DNA of 64,000 nt from Eustoma russellianum (Eukaryota; Streptophyta; Magnoliopsida; Gentianales; Gentianaceae). Location of the stretch: NCBI GenBank assembly GCA_036186865.1, contig AP025062.1, positions 8,202,191 to 8,266,190 of the forward strand, read 5' to 3'. How positions within the stretch are numbered: position 1 is the stretch's first letter; the number at the start of each line of letters is the position of its first letter. Shown piece after piece: positions 1-11,166 of the stretch. Under the pieces are notes generated by a model, which was not told the DNA's origin, ran no database searches, and worked only from the letters and a program-made list of their open reading frames with translations. The position numbers and the translations under genes are program-made.

Positions 1-52
1 AAAGTTTTTTCCTAAACTGCGCTTTTTTCCTTCTTTCTTCACAGATTAAGTG

Positions 53-242
53 CGGTTGAGATGTGAGGAGGTAAAAAGGTAGGCAAAATTTGAGGTCTCC
101 AATCACAAACTGCCACGTGTACAAAAAGGATAGAGTTTTAATTTTTTTTTTGTTTTTTAAAAAAGGTTGTTTGTACACGTGGCGACGTGTGATTGGAGAC
201 CTCATATTTTACCTAACTTTTTACCTCATGTGATCCGAACCG
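53..242. mobile_element. Hairpin MITE, family 1, copy 1 (Mutator-like)
   Basis: About 190 bp forming a long imperfect hairpin. Both arms run from CGGTT outward ends through GAGGTCTCCAATCAC to a CCACGTGTAC core, separated by a T-rich loop near 140-170. The flanks GATTAAGTG (44-52) and GATTAAGCG (243-251) match at 8 of 9 positions, as expected for a 9-bp Mutator-type target duplication. Two further copies lie at 12560 and 12830. No coding capacity. Assignment to Mutator is an inference from duplication length. Confidence 0.75.
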
Positions 243-394
243 GATTAAGCGGCTCCATAAATAGTGATAGAAAGACTGTAAGACTAAATAAGAGACGTTA
301 AAGAAGACGTGAGTCTAAATTTTACTTGTGATAGTATTTTAGTTATCTCAAAGTAAGACTTAAATTTAGATCGCAAGACTTGAAACAACATATA

Positions 395-514
395 AGATTG
401 ATGTTTTGTAACTTTGAGGTCATAGATTCGAGCCGAAGAAACAGTCTTTTGTACAAAGTATAGAGTATGACTATCTGTATCAGATCGTAAAGCAATCCGG
501 TCTAAGTGACAGAA
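395..514 (+). repeat. Au-type SINE fragment
   Basis: Contains the tRNA-like box B region (GATTCGAGCC near 427-436) followed by the 'AAACAGTCTTTTGTACAAAG' stretch that corresponds to the body of the plant Au SINE family. It is degraded and truncated where the neighbouring LINE reading frame begins. Recognised by pattern only; exact ends are uncertain. Confidence 0.55.
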
Positions 515-841
515 ATGAAGATGTTGAGGTAGATGTGTGGGCATACAAGGCTAGACCGGATCAGAAACGAGGTATTTCGAGAAAGGTTAGGCGTGTCTAG
601 TATAACAGATAAGATAAGGGAGGGAAGAATGAGATGGTTTGGGCATGTCAAGCGAAGACAGACAACGGTGTCGGTCAGAGCAATGGAAAGCCTCATTGTA
701 GAGGGGAACATGAGTAAATGCAGGATCAAACTGACTTGGGATGAGCATATTAGGAACGACCTACTAGATTTGCATCTCTCTGGAGACATGGTCCAGGATA
801 GGAGTTCATGGAGACATAAGATTAAGGTTAACGAGGTATAG
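515..841 (+). pseudogene. LINE reverse transcriptase C-terminal remnant
   Basis: The frame from 515 encodes the C-terminal tail common to plant LINE (RTE/L1-like) polyproteins: a Cys/His-containing start, the RERLGV and RMRWFGHVKRR motifs, then a TWDEHIRNDL block and a WRHKI end. An in-frame TAG at 530-532 interrupts it where a Trp codon is usual, and the catalytic domain upstream is absent. This is a 5'-truncated insertion, the normal fate of target-primed reverse transcription. The stop codon at 839-841 is followed by a LINE-like 3' UTR. Confidence 0.8.
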
Positions 842-1235
842 GTCATACATAGGGACACCTTAGAGTATATTTAGGGACATAGATAGGCGTAGACACTATC
901 TACGCTCTAGGTTGGCTTTGCACTTCTTTGCTTATGTTTTACCGTTGTTTTGCGTTACATGTACATATACACGTTATGTGTATTTTAATATCTGAAACCT
1001 CTTCTTAGTATTTATTGAATTCTCTCACTAACACACTAGCACATATATCTCTATTAATATATCATTTATGCAGGTGCATATAGAGCCAGTGGTCTCACTG
1101 GAAGCAGACTCTCTATTCCTTGGGACAGAGGTATTGTCTGCCTACCACTTACTATGCCCAGACCTTAATGATAACTTTTGTGTCGTAGGGATATACTGGG
1201 TACAGATGATGATGATCTGTATAATATAAATATAT
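842..1235 (+). repeat. LINE 3' untranslated region with GAT-repeat tail
   Basis: Non-coding continuation of the LINE remnant. It includes a segment near 1080-1215 (GAGCCAGTGGTCTCACTGG, then ATATACTGGGTA) ending in a GATGATGATGAT-type tail, typical of plant LINE 3' ends. The same segment recurs in inverse orientation at about 2120-2480, which supports the assignment. Confidence 0.65.
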
Positions 1236-1416
1236 TTCTTTTTCTGGATCTAACCCACTTTTCTTTCCAACAAATTTTTTCCTATTTTCTAAGTTTTCCT
1301 TCATTTTCTGTTTCTCCCAGTTCTCTGAAACGGTCCAAAACCTAACCTTATCTAAACAGTTCTCATAATTAGGCTAGGTAAGGATGTTGTATCCTGAATT
1401 ACATATGAGTGTGATT

Positions 1417-2088
1417 TAGGGATGTCAATTTCAGACACGACACGAAAACACAACCCGAACCTGGCACGAATTTTTGCGGGTATGGGTATAACCTTGGCAG
1501 GTTTCGTGCACAAATCGGGTAAGACCTGAAAGATACGCGCCAACGGCGGGTCGTGTCCGGGTATACCTACAGGTACCCGTTTATACACGAAATTAAAAAA
1601 TATATTTTAAATAAAATTTATAATTAATGAAGTAAAAAAAATTTCCAAAAAAAAAGACTACTGCGCTACTAAGAAACCCTATTCGGTTCCCCCCTTTCTC
1701 CATTCTCAAATCTCATTTCTTTAATCTATTATTACAGAGTCAAGTGATTTGAGTTTAGAAGACCTCACTCATTTTAATATTTAACCTTTGGTTGTACTTA
1801 TTGTTGTTTTATACATTGTATTAGTAGTCGTTTAAGTACATGAAACCTGACAAATACACGAAACTTGAAAATACCTGAAAAAATACATGAAATGACCTGT
1901 ACATTACTTGAAATATTTGTAATTGTCAAGCTCGTGGTATACCTGATACACGGCACGAAACCTGAGATGTACGGGTTTGGATATCTACATCCGTACATGC
2001 GAAGCAAACGGATAAGGTTGGATATGACACTTTGATACACGAAATCCGAAAAACACAAAACACGATATACGATCTGTTTGACACCCTA
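1417..2088. mobile_element. hAT-like non-autonomous element
   Basis: About 672 bp bounded by inverted ends: TAGGGATGTCAA on the left and TTGACACCCTA (its approximate complement) on the right. Long subterminal stretches rich in ACACGA/CCCGAACC occur in both halves. The 8-bp flanks GTGTGATT (1409-1416) and ATGTAATT (2089-2096) match at 6 of 8 positions, as for an old hAT target duplication. No transposase is encoded. It sits between two oppositely oriented LINE 3' ends. Confidence 0.6.
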
Positions 2089-2119
2089 ATGTAATTCAAC
2101 AAAAATAGATGTGTACTAA

Positions 2120-2480
2120 AAATAGAATATAAATCATCATCATACCCAGTATATCACAACGACATCAAAAGCTATCGTTAGGGTCTAGAGAGGGTGAGCG
2201 ACAGGCAAACAATACCTCTATCCCTAGAGATAGAGAGTTTGATTTCAATGAGACCCCCGGCTCTGGTTGTACTTGCATATATGACACAATAATATGAATA
2301 TGACGTGCTAGTGTATTAGTGAACAAATTTCGTAAATACAAAATACGAAGCTCTCGATATGAAAATGGTCATAAACATGTATATGCACATACAATGCAAG
2401 ACAAAGATAAAAAACAAAACCAAAAAAAGTGCAAAAATCCACCCAAAACATAGACAATATCTAAGCCCTAAATAAATGCA
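2120..2480 (-). repeat. LINE 3' end, inverted copy
   Basis: Reads on the minus strand as the 3' UTR seen at 842-1235: the CATCATCAT tail complement at its low-coordinate end, then CCCAGTATAT, the AGAGAGTTTGATTTCAATGA block and the CATGTATATGCACATACA block. It is diverged from the plus-strand copy, so it probably represents an independent insertion and not a recent inversion. Confidence 0.6.
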
Positions 2481-2569
2481 TGCACACATAGATAAATCTA
2501 TAAATGTTATTTAATCCCGCAACGGTTTTTTTCTTTTTACAATTGTGATAAGGCCAAAACCACTATCGA

Positions 2570-3165
2570 TAATAACGACAAAAATGTCCAGCTCAGCCGG
2601 TTACAGTCAACGTCGTTTGACTCTATAAATGCGCAGATCAAGGCAAGCACATCTTCCTCCCAGTTCTAGCTGTCCGCTACAGGTCGGCTCAAAATTCGTT
2701 ACCCCAACTGTGCTGATCATCCACGCTCTTAGCGGCGGGGCGCTCTACTCAGCTCGGCCTAACTACCAGAATATGCATCTACCATTAAGCAACATTGGCC
2801 ATGCACCGTAACACATGGCGACACGTGACAGCCATATAGAAGCGACTAGCCAACGGAACAACACACGTGTCATCCTCACATAACTCCTCAACATGCACTG
2901 GTTGCCCAATATATATTAAAGTGAGAAAAGGACCCAAAAAGAGTAGGTTGGATCAATTACACTGCAAAGATAACACTGTCATAACAAGTAAAATTGAGAC
3001 AGATTTCTCTATATTTTTCTAACGTACAACTATAACTGTACCCATAACTGACTTGAGCATCAGGAGGTTCTCTCTAGACCAATACCTCCGGAACCTCTAA
3101 CGCCGTTTGACCCACGCAGGTTTATAAAAACGTTACTCCTGTCAATAAACTGCGTTCGTGTAAGA
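2570..3165 (+). repeat. Possible LTR remnant
   Basis: Contains a TATAAATG box near 2622, a second AT-rich box near 2911 (ATATATTAAAG), and a segment near 3045-3125 (TGACTTGAGCATCAGGAGG ... GACCCACGCAGG) resembling the 3' part of Gypsy-type plant LTRs. No partner LTR, primer site or coding region is visible, so this is at best a solo or truncated LTR. Tentative. Confidence 0.35.
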
Positions 3166-3764
3166 TGTTAACGGTTTTACCTCTATTCAGATCATCTTTG
3201 ATCCAAGTAAATATTCGACTTCACCAAACTAAAACCCATAAAATGCTAATACTATTATCAAATGTCTACGGAGTCAAATTAATTTAACATATTTAATAGT
3301 TACAAGAAACATATTTACATTATATCATTTATAATATATTTTATTTAAAAAGAAATTTAGAAAAGAAAAATTAAGGAGAATCTCTTTTCCATGAATATAA
3401 TTTATTGTGATAGAGACAGTAAATATACCTTTCGAAGTAAAAGATTTAATTCGGTAGGCTATGTCATGGTTCTACCCAAACAAATATCTATTCTGCACGA
3501 GTCCTAGACCTGACCTCTCTCATTTGATTTGAAAGAATAGACAAATACACACTTGTTTCTGGTTTTATACACCAACCTAAGAAACCTTCACACTTTTCTT
3601 TTCTCTAGAAACCTCTGCAGCAGGCCTATGAATTAGGGAACTATGTGAAATTTTCTCTTATAGCCAGTCCCTCTGAAATTGTTTACATGCAGCAATTTTT
3701 ATTTGAAATCGCTTTTCTTGGTCCTGCAACTTTGCCAATTGTGGTATAGTATAAAGCCAAATCC
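3166..3764. other. Spacer upstream of the repeat-protein gene
   Basis: AT-rich non-coding DNA that should include the promoter and 5' UTR of the gene starting at 3765. No confident TATA box or repeat was identified. Confidence 0.4.
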
Positions 3765-5270
3765 ATGAAAGAAAGAGACAAAGTTGCTGATGAGTATAGA
3801 GAAAATGTCTTTGCAGATTATAGTTATATGCCATGCAAGAAACATCCATCTTTATCATCAAATGGGATATGTCCACAATGTTTAAAAGACAGATTGGTGA
3901 AGCTGGTGTGCTCAGAATGTGGAGAACAGAGACTCTCCTCATGTTCTTGCTCTGATTTCTCTTCCTACCGTGATTCATCATGCACTGCAGATGTTGGAAG
4001 TGTTGGGAGAATCTCATTTTTGATGGAGAATGAAAAGCCCAGAAAAGATGAGAAGTCTAATGATGTGATTATGCTCAGAAGGAGCTCCAGCAGCTGTGTT
4101 GAGGTCAAGAAACACAAAGGACTCTGGAAGATCAAAAGATTCTTCAAGAAGAAGAAAGAAATAAAGGGTTCTGAAAAAGATGGAATTTTTGCTGATAAAA
4201 ATGTGGTTTCGGTGTCAGAAATTGTGGGAGTCTCCAGGTCTAGGTCTTTGTGTAGTTTCAGGGGTGGTGGTTTTAATGACACAGATGAAGGTAGTGACTA
4301 TAGGTTTTCCAGCGCCAAAATTTCTGATTTTACTGGTGGGGTGTTCTCTGATTATGATAATAATAAAAATTATGGATTACATGAAGTTGAGCCAAGAAAA
4401 AATGAAGTTCGAGGTATATCTGATGAATCTGAGCCAAGAAAGAGTGGGTCTAGAGGAGTATTAGATATGTCAGAGCCAAGGAACAGTGGATTCAGTTGTC
4501 TATCTAGTGAATCAGAGCCTAGAAAAAGTGGTTTCAGAGGATTGGCAAACGAATCTGCGGCAAGAAAGAGTGGACACAGAGGTGTATTTGATGCATCAGA
4601 GCCAAGAAACAGCGGATTTAGTGGTCTACCTTATGAATCAGAACCAAGAAAAAGTGGATTCAGAGGGTTATATGATGAAGCAGAGCCAAGAAAGAGTGGA
4701 TTCAGAGGTGTGTTTGATGAATTTTCAGAAGCTAGAAAGAGTGGATACAGTTGTATGTCCAGTGAATCAGAACCAAGAAAAAGTGGATTCAGAGGCTTAT
4801 CAGATGAATCAGAGCCAAGAAAGAGTGGATTTAGAGGAGTGTCAGAATTTGAAAAAGAGAATGATTTCAAGAATGCCAAAAAGGGATGTCAAATTGAGTT
4901 GGGAAGAACACATAGTGTTCCAAACATGAGTGCTTTCTCCATTAAAGAAAGTGATTTTAATGCCTTAGACGAATCAGCATTTATTGACCTAAAGCTTGAT
5001 TCCTCATCCTTAGAGTTCAAAACGGAAATCCCCAATTCAACTGTGACAAAGAATAAAGATTTAGAGACTAAATCCCTTTGGCATTTGAAGAAGAATGGAG
5101 TTTTGGGGAATGGGGGCTCTTGTAGATTGACAGAGAATGAAAAAGTACTCAAAAGAGGAAGCAACGGCTACAGAAAGGTTTGGAAGTGGCTGTCTAGACA
5201 TTACAGTGGAAGCAGAGTATCAAGAAAGACAAATATGGTGGAGGCCGCAAACTTGACAAAGTCTCTGTAA
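3765..5270 (+). CDS. Uncharacterised plant-specific protein with Cys-rich N terminus and 14-residue tandem repeats
   Basis: A single uninterrupted 501-codon frame. The ATG at 3765 is the first after an in-frame TAG five codons upstream. Residues 24-62 hold a Cys/His cluster (CKKHP at 24-28, CPQC at 36-39, CSEC at 49-52, CSC at 60-62) that could bind metal. A basic stretch, KRFFKKKKE, lies at 124-132. Residues 209-363 are eleven tandem copies of a 14-residue unit, consensus EPRKSGFRGLxDES; one copy has 15 residues. The C terminus has an IDLKLD-type acidic patch and a KVWKWLSRHYSG motif. This layout fits a conserved but uncharacterised plant family with a CKKHP...GxCxxCL start; the same start motif is seen in OCTOPUS-like DUF740 proteins, but membership is not proven. 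No signal peptide or membrane segment is apparent. Function unknown. Confidence 0.85.
   Translation: MKERDKVADEYRENVFADYSYMPCKKHPSLSSNGICPQCLKDRLVKLVCSECGEQRLSSCSCSDFSSYRDSSCTADVGSVGRISFLMENEKPRKDEKSNDVIMLRRSSSSCVEVKKHKGLWKIKRFFKKKKEIKGSEKDGIFADKNVVSVSEIVGVSRSRSLCSFRGGGFNDTDEGSDYRFSSAKISDFTGGVFSDYDNNKNYGLHEVEPRKNEVRGISDESEPRKSGSRGVLDMSEPRNSGFSCLSSESEPRKSGFRGLANESAARKSGHRGVFDASEPRNSGFSGLPYESEPRKSGFRGLYDEAEPRKSGFRGVFDEFSEARKSGYSCMSSESEPRKSGFRGLSDESEPRKSGFRGVSEFEKENDFKNAKKGCQIELGRTHSVPNMSAFSIKESDFNALDESAFIDLKLDSSSLEFKTEIPNSTVTKNKDLETKSLWHLKKNGVLGNGGSCRLTENEKVLKRGSNGYRKVWKWLSRHYSGSRVSRKTNMVEAANLTKSL
4389..4853 (+). repeat. 42-bp coding minisatellite (11 units)
   Basis: In-frame tandem repeat inside the gene at 3765-5270. 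Each 42-bp unit (one of 45) encodes a 14-residue block beginning E-P/A-R-K/N-S-G. Units differ at several positions, alternating between FRGL/FRGV and FSCL/YSCM types, so the array is not a perfect recent expansion. Keeping the frame across 11 units implies selection against frameshift. Confidence 0.9.
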
Positions 5271-5779
5271 CAGTTACATGATACGAAGATGGTACGAAAA
5301 TGGTGAGGCACGAACATCATATGAGATGATGTTGTTAAGGACGTTCCAGGTGCACTAGATACGTTATAAATTATATGATGGCTAACATCATATGAGATGA
5401 TGGTGTTAATTGCTGGATGTTTATGCAGGGGAGCCTATTGCAGTTATACAAGTTTTACAATAATTACTGCTGATAATCCAAGGATTGGGATTTTGTTAAC
5501 TTGTTATTTGTTGTATTTGAACTTTAACCTCTTTCTTTTCATTTTAGAATTGAATCTTTCATTTATATAGCTTGAGTTTCCTAACTTCAAGTTGACTTTA
5601 TTTCTCATTAATGATCAAGTTGATAATTACAGTAACAATAAAACTAAAGTGACATCCAAGAAGTTCACCTAGGGAGATTTGGACCACGGGTATGTTCTTG
5701 AGCAACAATCTCGTGGACATATTTTATGCTACTCTTATTTTAGCCACCATTGTACCTATATAAAAAGACGTTCCGTTGT
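5271..5779. other. 3' flank of the repeat-protein gene
   Basis: AT-rich non-coding DNA with two similar short blocks (CATATGAGATGATG near 5319 and 5389), presumably 3' UTR and spacer. No gene or mobile element recognised. Confidence 0.4.
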
Positions 5780-5945
5780 ATTAGTCTCTTGCGTTTGCAC
5801 ATGATTTAGGGAGGAACTGGATCGTTTCGCGATCTGATTTACACAATCATATCTTACATTTCGTGAAAGAGGTTGTTTTCACGGTTTGAAGTTTTAACTT
5901 CAAGTATCATAAAACAGCGGTTGTTCTAAGGCCCGTCCTCCACCA
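5780..5945 (-). repeat. Au-type SINE, minus orientation
   Basis: Reads on the minus strand as a diverged Au SINE: tRNA-like front part, the TGAAAACAACCTCTTTCACG block, and a GGATTAC/GATCGCG-type end complementing GTTTGCACATGATTTAGGGAGG at 5788-5815. Another minus-oriented copy lies at 18780. Confidence 0.6.
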
Positions 5946-6017
5946 TTATACCAATAGAGTTTTGGAGAAAAAAATCTCATAATCAGCAATAAAATTGATG
6001 TGCATTACAAAGCAGAG

Positions 6018-6624
6018 TGTTGAGAGTCAACATGATATAGACATGGACCAAATGCACTACGGCAAAGGAAGGAACTAGCAGAGTTTGGGAGGAAGTGCTT
6101 CGAAGAATAGTGATGGAAGAAATGTCTAGTTGGTCAAAGGTGGTGGTTGCAAGTCAAAAGGTGGTTATGGTGGCACGCGGATGTGGCAACTAAGGACTGC
6201 GTGTGCTGAAGCGAAGGAGGTTACGGGAGGAAGAAGCAGTCCAGCGAAAAAGGAGGGAACTCTGTTTAAAATTGTAAAATGACAATAATAACTCTGTGGT
6301 AGCGGTTATAACGGCATTAGTAAGGGTGTGAATGTAATTTTGTTTTTCCTTTTCTTCTTCCTTAGAGTAGTGCTGCAATTGCCTTAAATACTCAGATGGC
6401 TACTTGTAAATTTCGGAATTTTTTGCATCATTGAATTCAGTTTGCTTTGTGGTTTTTCAAGGCGGTTTCTCTCTCTCCTCCTCTCTCACGTTCTTCTTAT
6501 TCGACCTCTTATATTTTTTTGTTTGATTAGCATTATCATGGAGAATTTTCAACATTGATCGATACTATCCTATGCGGTTTGTGTTGGTTGGAAATCAATC
6601 ATTTCAATTCCTTGAAATTTAACA
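6018..6624 (+). repeat. 5' LTR of Copia-1
   Basis: 607 bp, begins TGTTGAGAGT and ends TTTAACA. It is followed directly by a TGGTATCAGAGC primer-binding site, and the paired copy at 11106-11713 is about 98.8% identical by hand count. Confidence 0.97.
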
Positions 6625-6637
6625 TGGTATCAGAGCG
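6625..6637 (+). other. Primer-binding site of Copia-1
   Basis: TGGTATCAGAGC directly abuts the 5' LTR and is complementary to the 3' end of plant initiator methionine tRNA, the usual Copia primer. Confidence 0.9.
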
Positions 6638-6667
6638 TTGAAACCTAGAATTGACGAATTTTGAGCG

Positions 6668-7534
6668 ATGGCCACTACATCGAATTCCACCACAGAGAAT
6701 CCTGCTATGAATCCTCTCTATGTTCATCTAAACGAAAGTCCTGCAGCGGTGCTGGTACAACCTCCGTTGACTGGTCACAACTTCCATTCATGGAGTAGGA
6801 CCTTCAAGATGGCTTTGACGATTAAGAATAAACTGGCCTTCATTGATGGAACCTTGAGAAGGCCAGACGAGGATGATGCTACATTTCAGTCATGGAACCA
6901 AGCCAACTCGATGGTGCAGGCTTGGATTCAAAATTGTGTTGCTCCGTCAATAGCGCAGAGCATAATGTGGTATGAAACTGCCTTCGAAGCATGGAGAGAC
7001 CTCACACTCAGGTTTGCTAATGGTGATCCTTTTAGATTATCCGAGTTAATAGAGGAATTTTATGCTACAAAACAAGATAACATGTATGTTAACGAGTATT
7101 ACACTAAACTGAAGTCAATATGGGAGGAGATGTTAGCACTTAGACCTATTCCAAAATGCACGTGTACCGGATGTGCTTGCGATGTAGGAAGTCAAATGAA
7201 GAAATTCGTAGAAGGAGATTATGTCATTAAGTTTGTGAAGGGGCTAAACAATGATTTTGATCCGGTAAAGTCCCAAGTATTTGTTACCACACCCTTACCT
7301 AATATGAGTAGTGCTTTTTCGATGGCTCTTCAATTTGAAAGAAAAGTGATGCATAATGGACAAGCTTCTACGTTTAACAATAATCCCACAGCCTTGATGA
7401 GTAATGTTGCTGAGGAGGCTGTTTTTGCTGGAAATGCTTATGGTGTCAGGCCTGGGGTGGAAGTTTTAGAAGGGGCACAGGAAGAGGTTATCACAGTGGA
7501 TCACAGCGGCGTGTATGCACCCATTGTGGGATGA
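6668..7534 (+). pseudogene. Copia-1 gag (frameshifted before zinc knuckle)
   Basis: Frame of 288 codons from the first ATG after the primer site. Residues about 15-60 match the Copia-type N-terminal gag domain (HLNES, LTGHNFHSWSRTF, FIDGTLRRP), followed by a UBN2-like region. The frame ends at 7534 because reading shifts around 7440-7465. The displaced frame carries a Gly/Arg-rich stretch and a CX2CX4HX4C zinc knuckle (about 7517-7558) that continues straight into pol. So the normal product would be one gag-pol polyprotein, broken here by a small indel. Confidence 0.9.
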
Positions 7535-10500
7535 CTGGACACACAGTGGAAAGGTGCTACAAAAAGCACGGTTACCCCCCAGGATATAAAGCTAGGCCCC
7601 AGGTGAACTGTGTCAATACGTTGCAGGGTGATGTGAATTTGTCGAATGAGACTGTTGCAGAGAATGTTCAATATGACACAGTAAGAGAATCTCAGCATGC
7701 TGCTCCTATGTTTACCATGGAGCAATACCAGAAATTGATTGATATGCTGAAGGATAAGGAAGGAGCCACAGGACCTTCCAATAACACTTCACAGCATGCT
7801 GTCATGTCTGCACAAGTTTTAGGGAAGTCCAGCCAAGTATCAGGTACTTGTCAAATTAATGATTTAAATACATGGATTCTAGATTCTGGAGCCACAGACC
7901 ACATTTCTTGTTCCCTTACTCTATTTGATTCTTATAATCCAGTTGATCATGTTTCTGTTAGAATGCCAAACAATGTAGCAGCCAAAGCAACTCACATTGG
8001 AACAATTACCATAAGCCCGACACTAACCATCTCAGACGTGCTTTATGTTCCTGCTTTCTCTTATAACCTTTTATCACTCAGTAAATTGATTGATTCCTCT
8101 CCTTATTCTGCTCTATTCTATTCTGATGTTTGTGAAATCCAGGACCAATTCTCTCACAAGAAGATTGGTTTAGCTAAACTCACAAAAGGACTCTACTATC
8201 TTCAAGGAAGCAATTGTCGGCCAATATCCCTTTCAGCTTCTCCCCATTCTTCAAGCCTAGTTTGTCAAAGTTCCTCTACCTCAGATGCCTGGCTTTGGCA
8301 CGTGAGACTTGGTCATCCTTCATATCCAAGGCTCAAGGAAATCAGCAAAATTGATCCCAATGTAAAACTATATAGTGAAGATATCACTTGTAACGTGTGT
8401 CCTATGGCAAAACAAAGAAGATTGCCTTTTCCCAATTCTGTTTCTTTTTCTACTGATGCGTTTCAGTTGATTCATATGGATACATGGGGTCCGTATAAAC
8501 ATCCCACTTGTTATAACCAGATATATTTTCTCACCCTTGTTGATGATTTCAGTAGATATTGTTGGGTTTATCTTTTGAAGGCAAAATATGATGTAAAGGA
8601 AATCATTTCAAGTTTTTTTCACTACATTCAAACGCAATTTGATAAGAAAATCAAAGCCATTCGCTCAGATAATGCCCCAAAATTTAACCTCAATTCTTTC
8701 TTCTCAGACCATGGAATTGTTCACCAAACAAGTTGTCCTTATACACCTCAGCAAAATGGTTTAGTAGAACGGAAGCAACAACACATTTTGACCGTAGCTA
8801 GAGCTCTCAAATTTCAGTCAAATATTCCAATTTCACACTGGGGGTTTTGCGTTCAGTATGCAAGTTATTTGATAAACCTTATCCCTACTCCTTTACTTCA
8901 CCAAAAAACACCATTTGAGATTCTATACAACAAGCCACCCTCATATTCCCATTTGAGAGCTTTCGGATGCTATGCTTCTGTATACAATCAAAATCCAAAT
9001 AAAGCAAAATTTGATCCCCGAATCAAACACTGTGTGTTTCTTGGAATCCCACATGCTACAAAGGGATACATTGTGCAGGATTTGAGTAACAATGACGTTT
9101 TTGTGTCAAGGGATGTTGTATTTTCTGAACGCAAGTTTCTATTTCAATCACCTATTCCTTCTTCTACTGATTCGCCAGACACTGTGCATCAGTCAGTACA
9201 TTATTTTCCTGCGCACTCTAGTACAGTGTCTGATGACTTCATCTTTCCTTCTTCTTCTCACACTCACACTCCTTCTTCTTCTCAGATAGACAACTCCACA
9301 GCTCTCCCCACTGAACCTCCTTCTATTACCAATTCTCTTACAACTCTTCACACTGCAGACCAGCCTTCAACCATTCCTCAAAGACCAACTCGGATAAGAC
9401 AACCTCCCTCTTACCTCCACGACTATTACTGCCATCAAATTCAATCTGTGTCTCGTCCTTCCTGCCTCTCTACTCCTTATCCACTGGATCAATATCTATC
9501 CTTCTCAGCCCTCTCTCCAGAATATAGAACTTATGCTTTAAATATTAGTTTAAACAAGGAACCGGATACTTATCTGGAGGCCTCTAAGCTTCCAGCATGG
9601 CAACATGCTATGAAGTTGGAGTTGGAAGCACTGGAGGCGAATAACACTTGAAGCGTTGTACCACTGCCTGCAGGCAAGATTCCAATAGGGTGTAAGTGGG
9701 TTTATAAGGTCAAGTATAAACCAGACAGATCAGTTGATAGATATAAGGCTAGACTCGTAGCTAAAGGCTACACACAACAGTTGGGTGTGGACTACCTAGA
9801 CACTTTCTCTCCGGTAGCCAAGATGACCACTGTCCGACTAATACTAGCCTTGGCATCCCACATGGGTTGGTTCATCCATCAGTTGGATGTCAATAACGCA
9901 TTTTTGCATGGAGATTTACTCGAAGAAATCTATATGGACTTACCCCAAGGATTTCAGGCTTCTGACTCTACATTGGTTTGTAAACTTAACAAGTCTCTTT
10001 ATGGATTGAAGCAGGCTAGTAGACAGTGGAATGAGAAGCTTACAAGAGCACTACTCAGCCAGGGATATCAACAATCCGTCAATGATCCAACTCTGTTCAC
10101 TCACCAAAGCTCAGATGGCATCACCATTGCTCTTGTCTATGTGGATGACATAGTGGTAACTAGCAGTAACCTTGACTCTATTCGTTCCCTCAAAACATTC
10201 CTGCATCAAACATTCCAAATCAAAGATCTTGGTGACCTCAAGTACTTCCTAGGATTAGAAGTCACTAGGTCACAGGGGGGCCTTAGCATTTGCCAATGAA
10301 AATATGCTTTGGAGCTGTTGGAGCAGACGGGGTACTTGGGTTGTAAACCAGCTAAGACTCCTATGCAGAAGAATCAAAAGTTGATTCACAATGATTCACC
10401 CATGATTACTGAGGTTTCTGCATATAGAAGTTTAATTGGAAAATTGTTATACCTTACCATTACGCGTCCTGATATCATGTATACTGTCCAACAGTTGTCT

Positions 10501-11166
10501 CAATTTCTAGACTGTCCTACACAGCTTCATCTGAAAGCTGCTCACAGGCTGCTCAGGTATATAAAGGGGACTGCAGGGCAAGGACTTATGTACTCCAGAA
10601 GTCAAGACATAAGGTTAAAGGCGTTTTCGGACTCAGACTGGGCCGGATGCTCAGAGACTAGAAGATCCATTACCGGCTTCTGTGTATTTTTGGGTGATGC
10701 TCTGATTTCTTGGAAGGCCAAAAAGCAAACTACTATGTCCAGATCCTCTTCAGAAGCTGAGTACAGAGCATTGGCTGCTGTCACATGTGAGGTTCAATGG
10801 TTGATATACCTTATGAGGGACCTAGGAGTGCAACAAGAAGGACCAGTTGAGGTGTTCTGTGACAACAAAAGTGCCCTATACATTGTAGAGAACAGTGTGT
10901 TTCATGAGAGAACGAAACACATTGAGATAGATTGCCACCTAGTGAGACAGAAATTTCAAGAAGGTGTGATTAAACCTATGCCCATTAGAACCCAGCATCA
11001 ATTGGCTGACATATTTACAAAATCATTGGATGCAGACAGGATGTACAATCTGACTTCTGCAATGGGAATGTGCAACTTATATCAGAAGTCAGTATTGAGG
11101 GGGGGTGTTGAGAGTCAACATGATATAGACATGGACCAAATGCACTACGGCAAAGGAGGGAACTAG
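7500..11166 (+). pseudogene. Copia-1 pol: protease, integrase, reverse transcriptase, RNase H
   Basis: One continuous frame except for two TGA codons. Order of domains: zinc knuckle; aspartic protease with WILDSGATDH (about 7870); GAG-pre-integrase with WHVRLGHPS (about 8300); integrase core with catalytic Asp/Asp/Glu in MDTWG, RSDNA and NGLVERK; reverse transcriptase with YVDDIV (about 10137); RNase H with SDSDWAG, SSSEAEYRA and ADIFTKSLD. The TGA at 9649-9651 replaces a Trp codon after NNT, and the TGA at 10297-10299 replaces an Arg-type codon before KYALELLE. The stop at 11164-11166 lies inside the 3' LTR. Such point stops would prevent full polyprotein synthesis from this copy. Confidence 0.93.
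11096..11105 (+). other. Polypurine tract of Copia-1
   Basis: GAGGGGGGG-type purine run immediately before the 3' LTR, the expected primer for plus-strand DNA synthesis. Confidence 0.85.

Noticed and set aside
4389..4853. CRISPR-like regular repeat
   Set aside because: Units are contiguous and in frame without spacers, inside a plant gene. It is a coding minisatellite.
4180..4929. Long plus-strand frames in other phases and a minus-strand frame (4631-4879) over the repeat-protein gene
   Set aside because: They are shadows of the 42-bp coding repeat, whose period is a multiple of three and so keeps all phases open.
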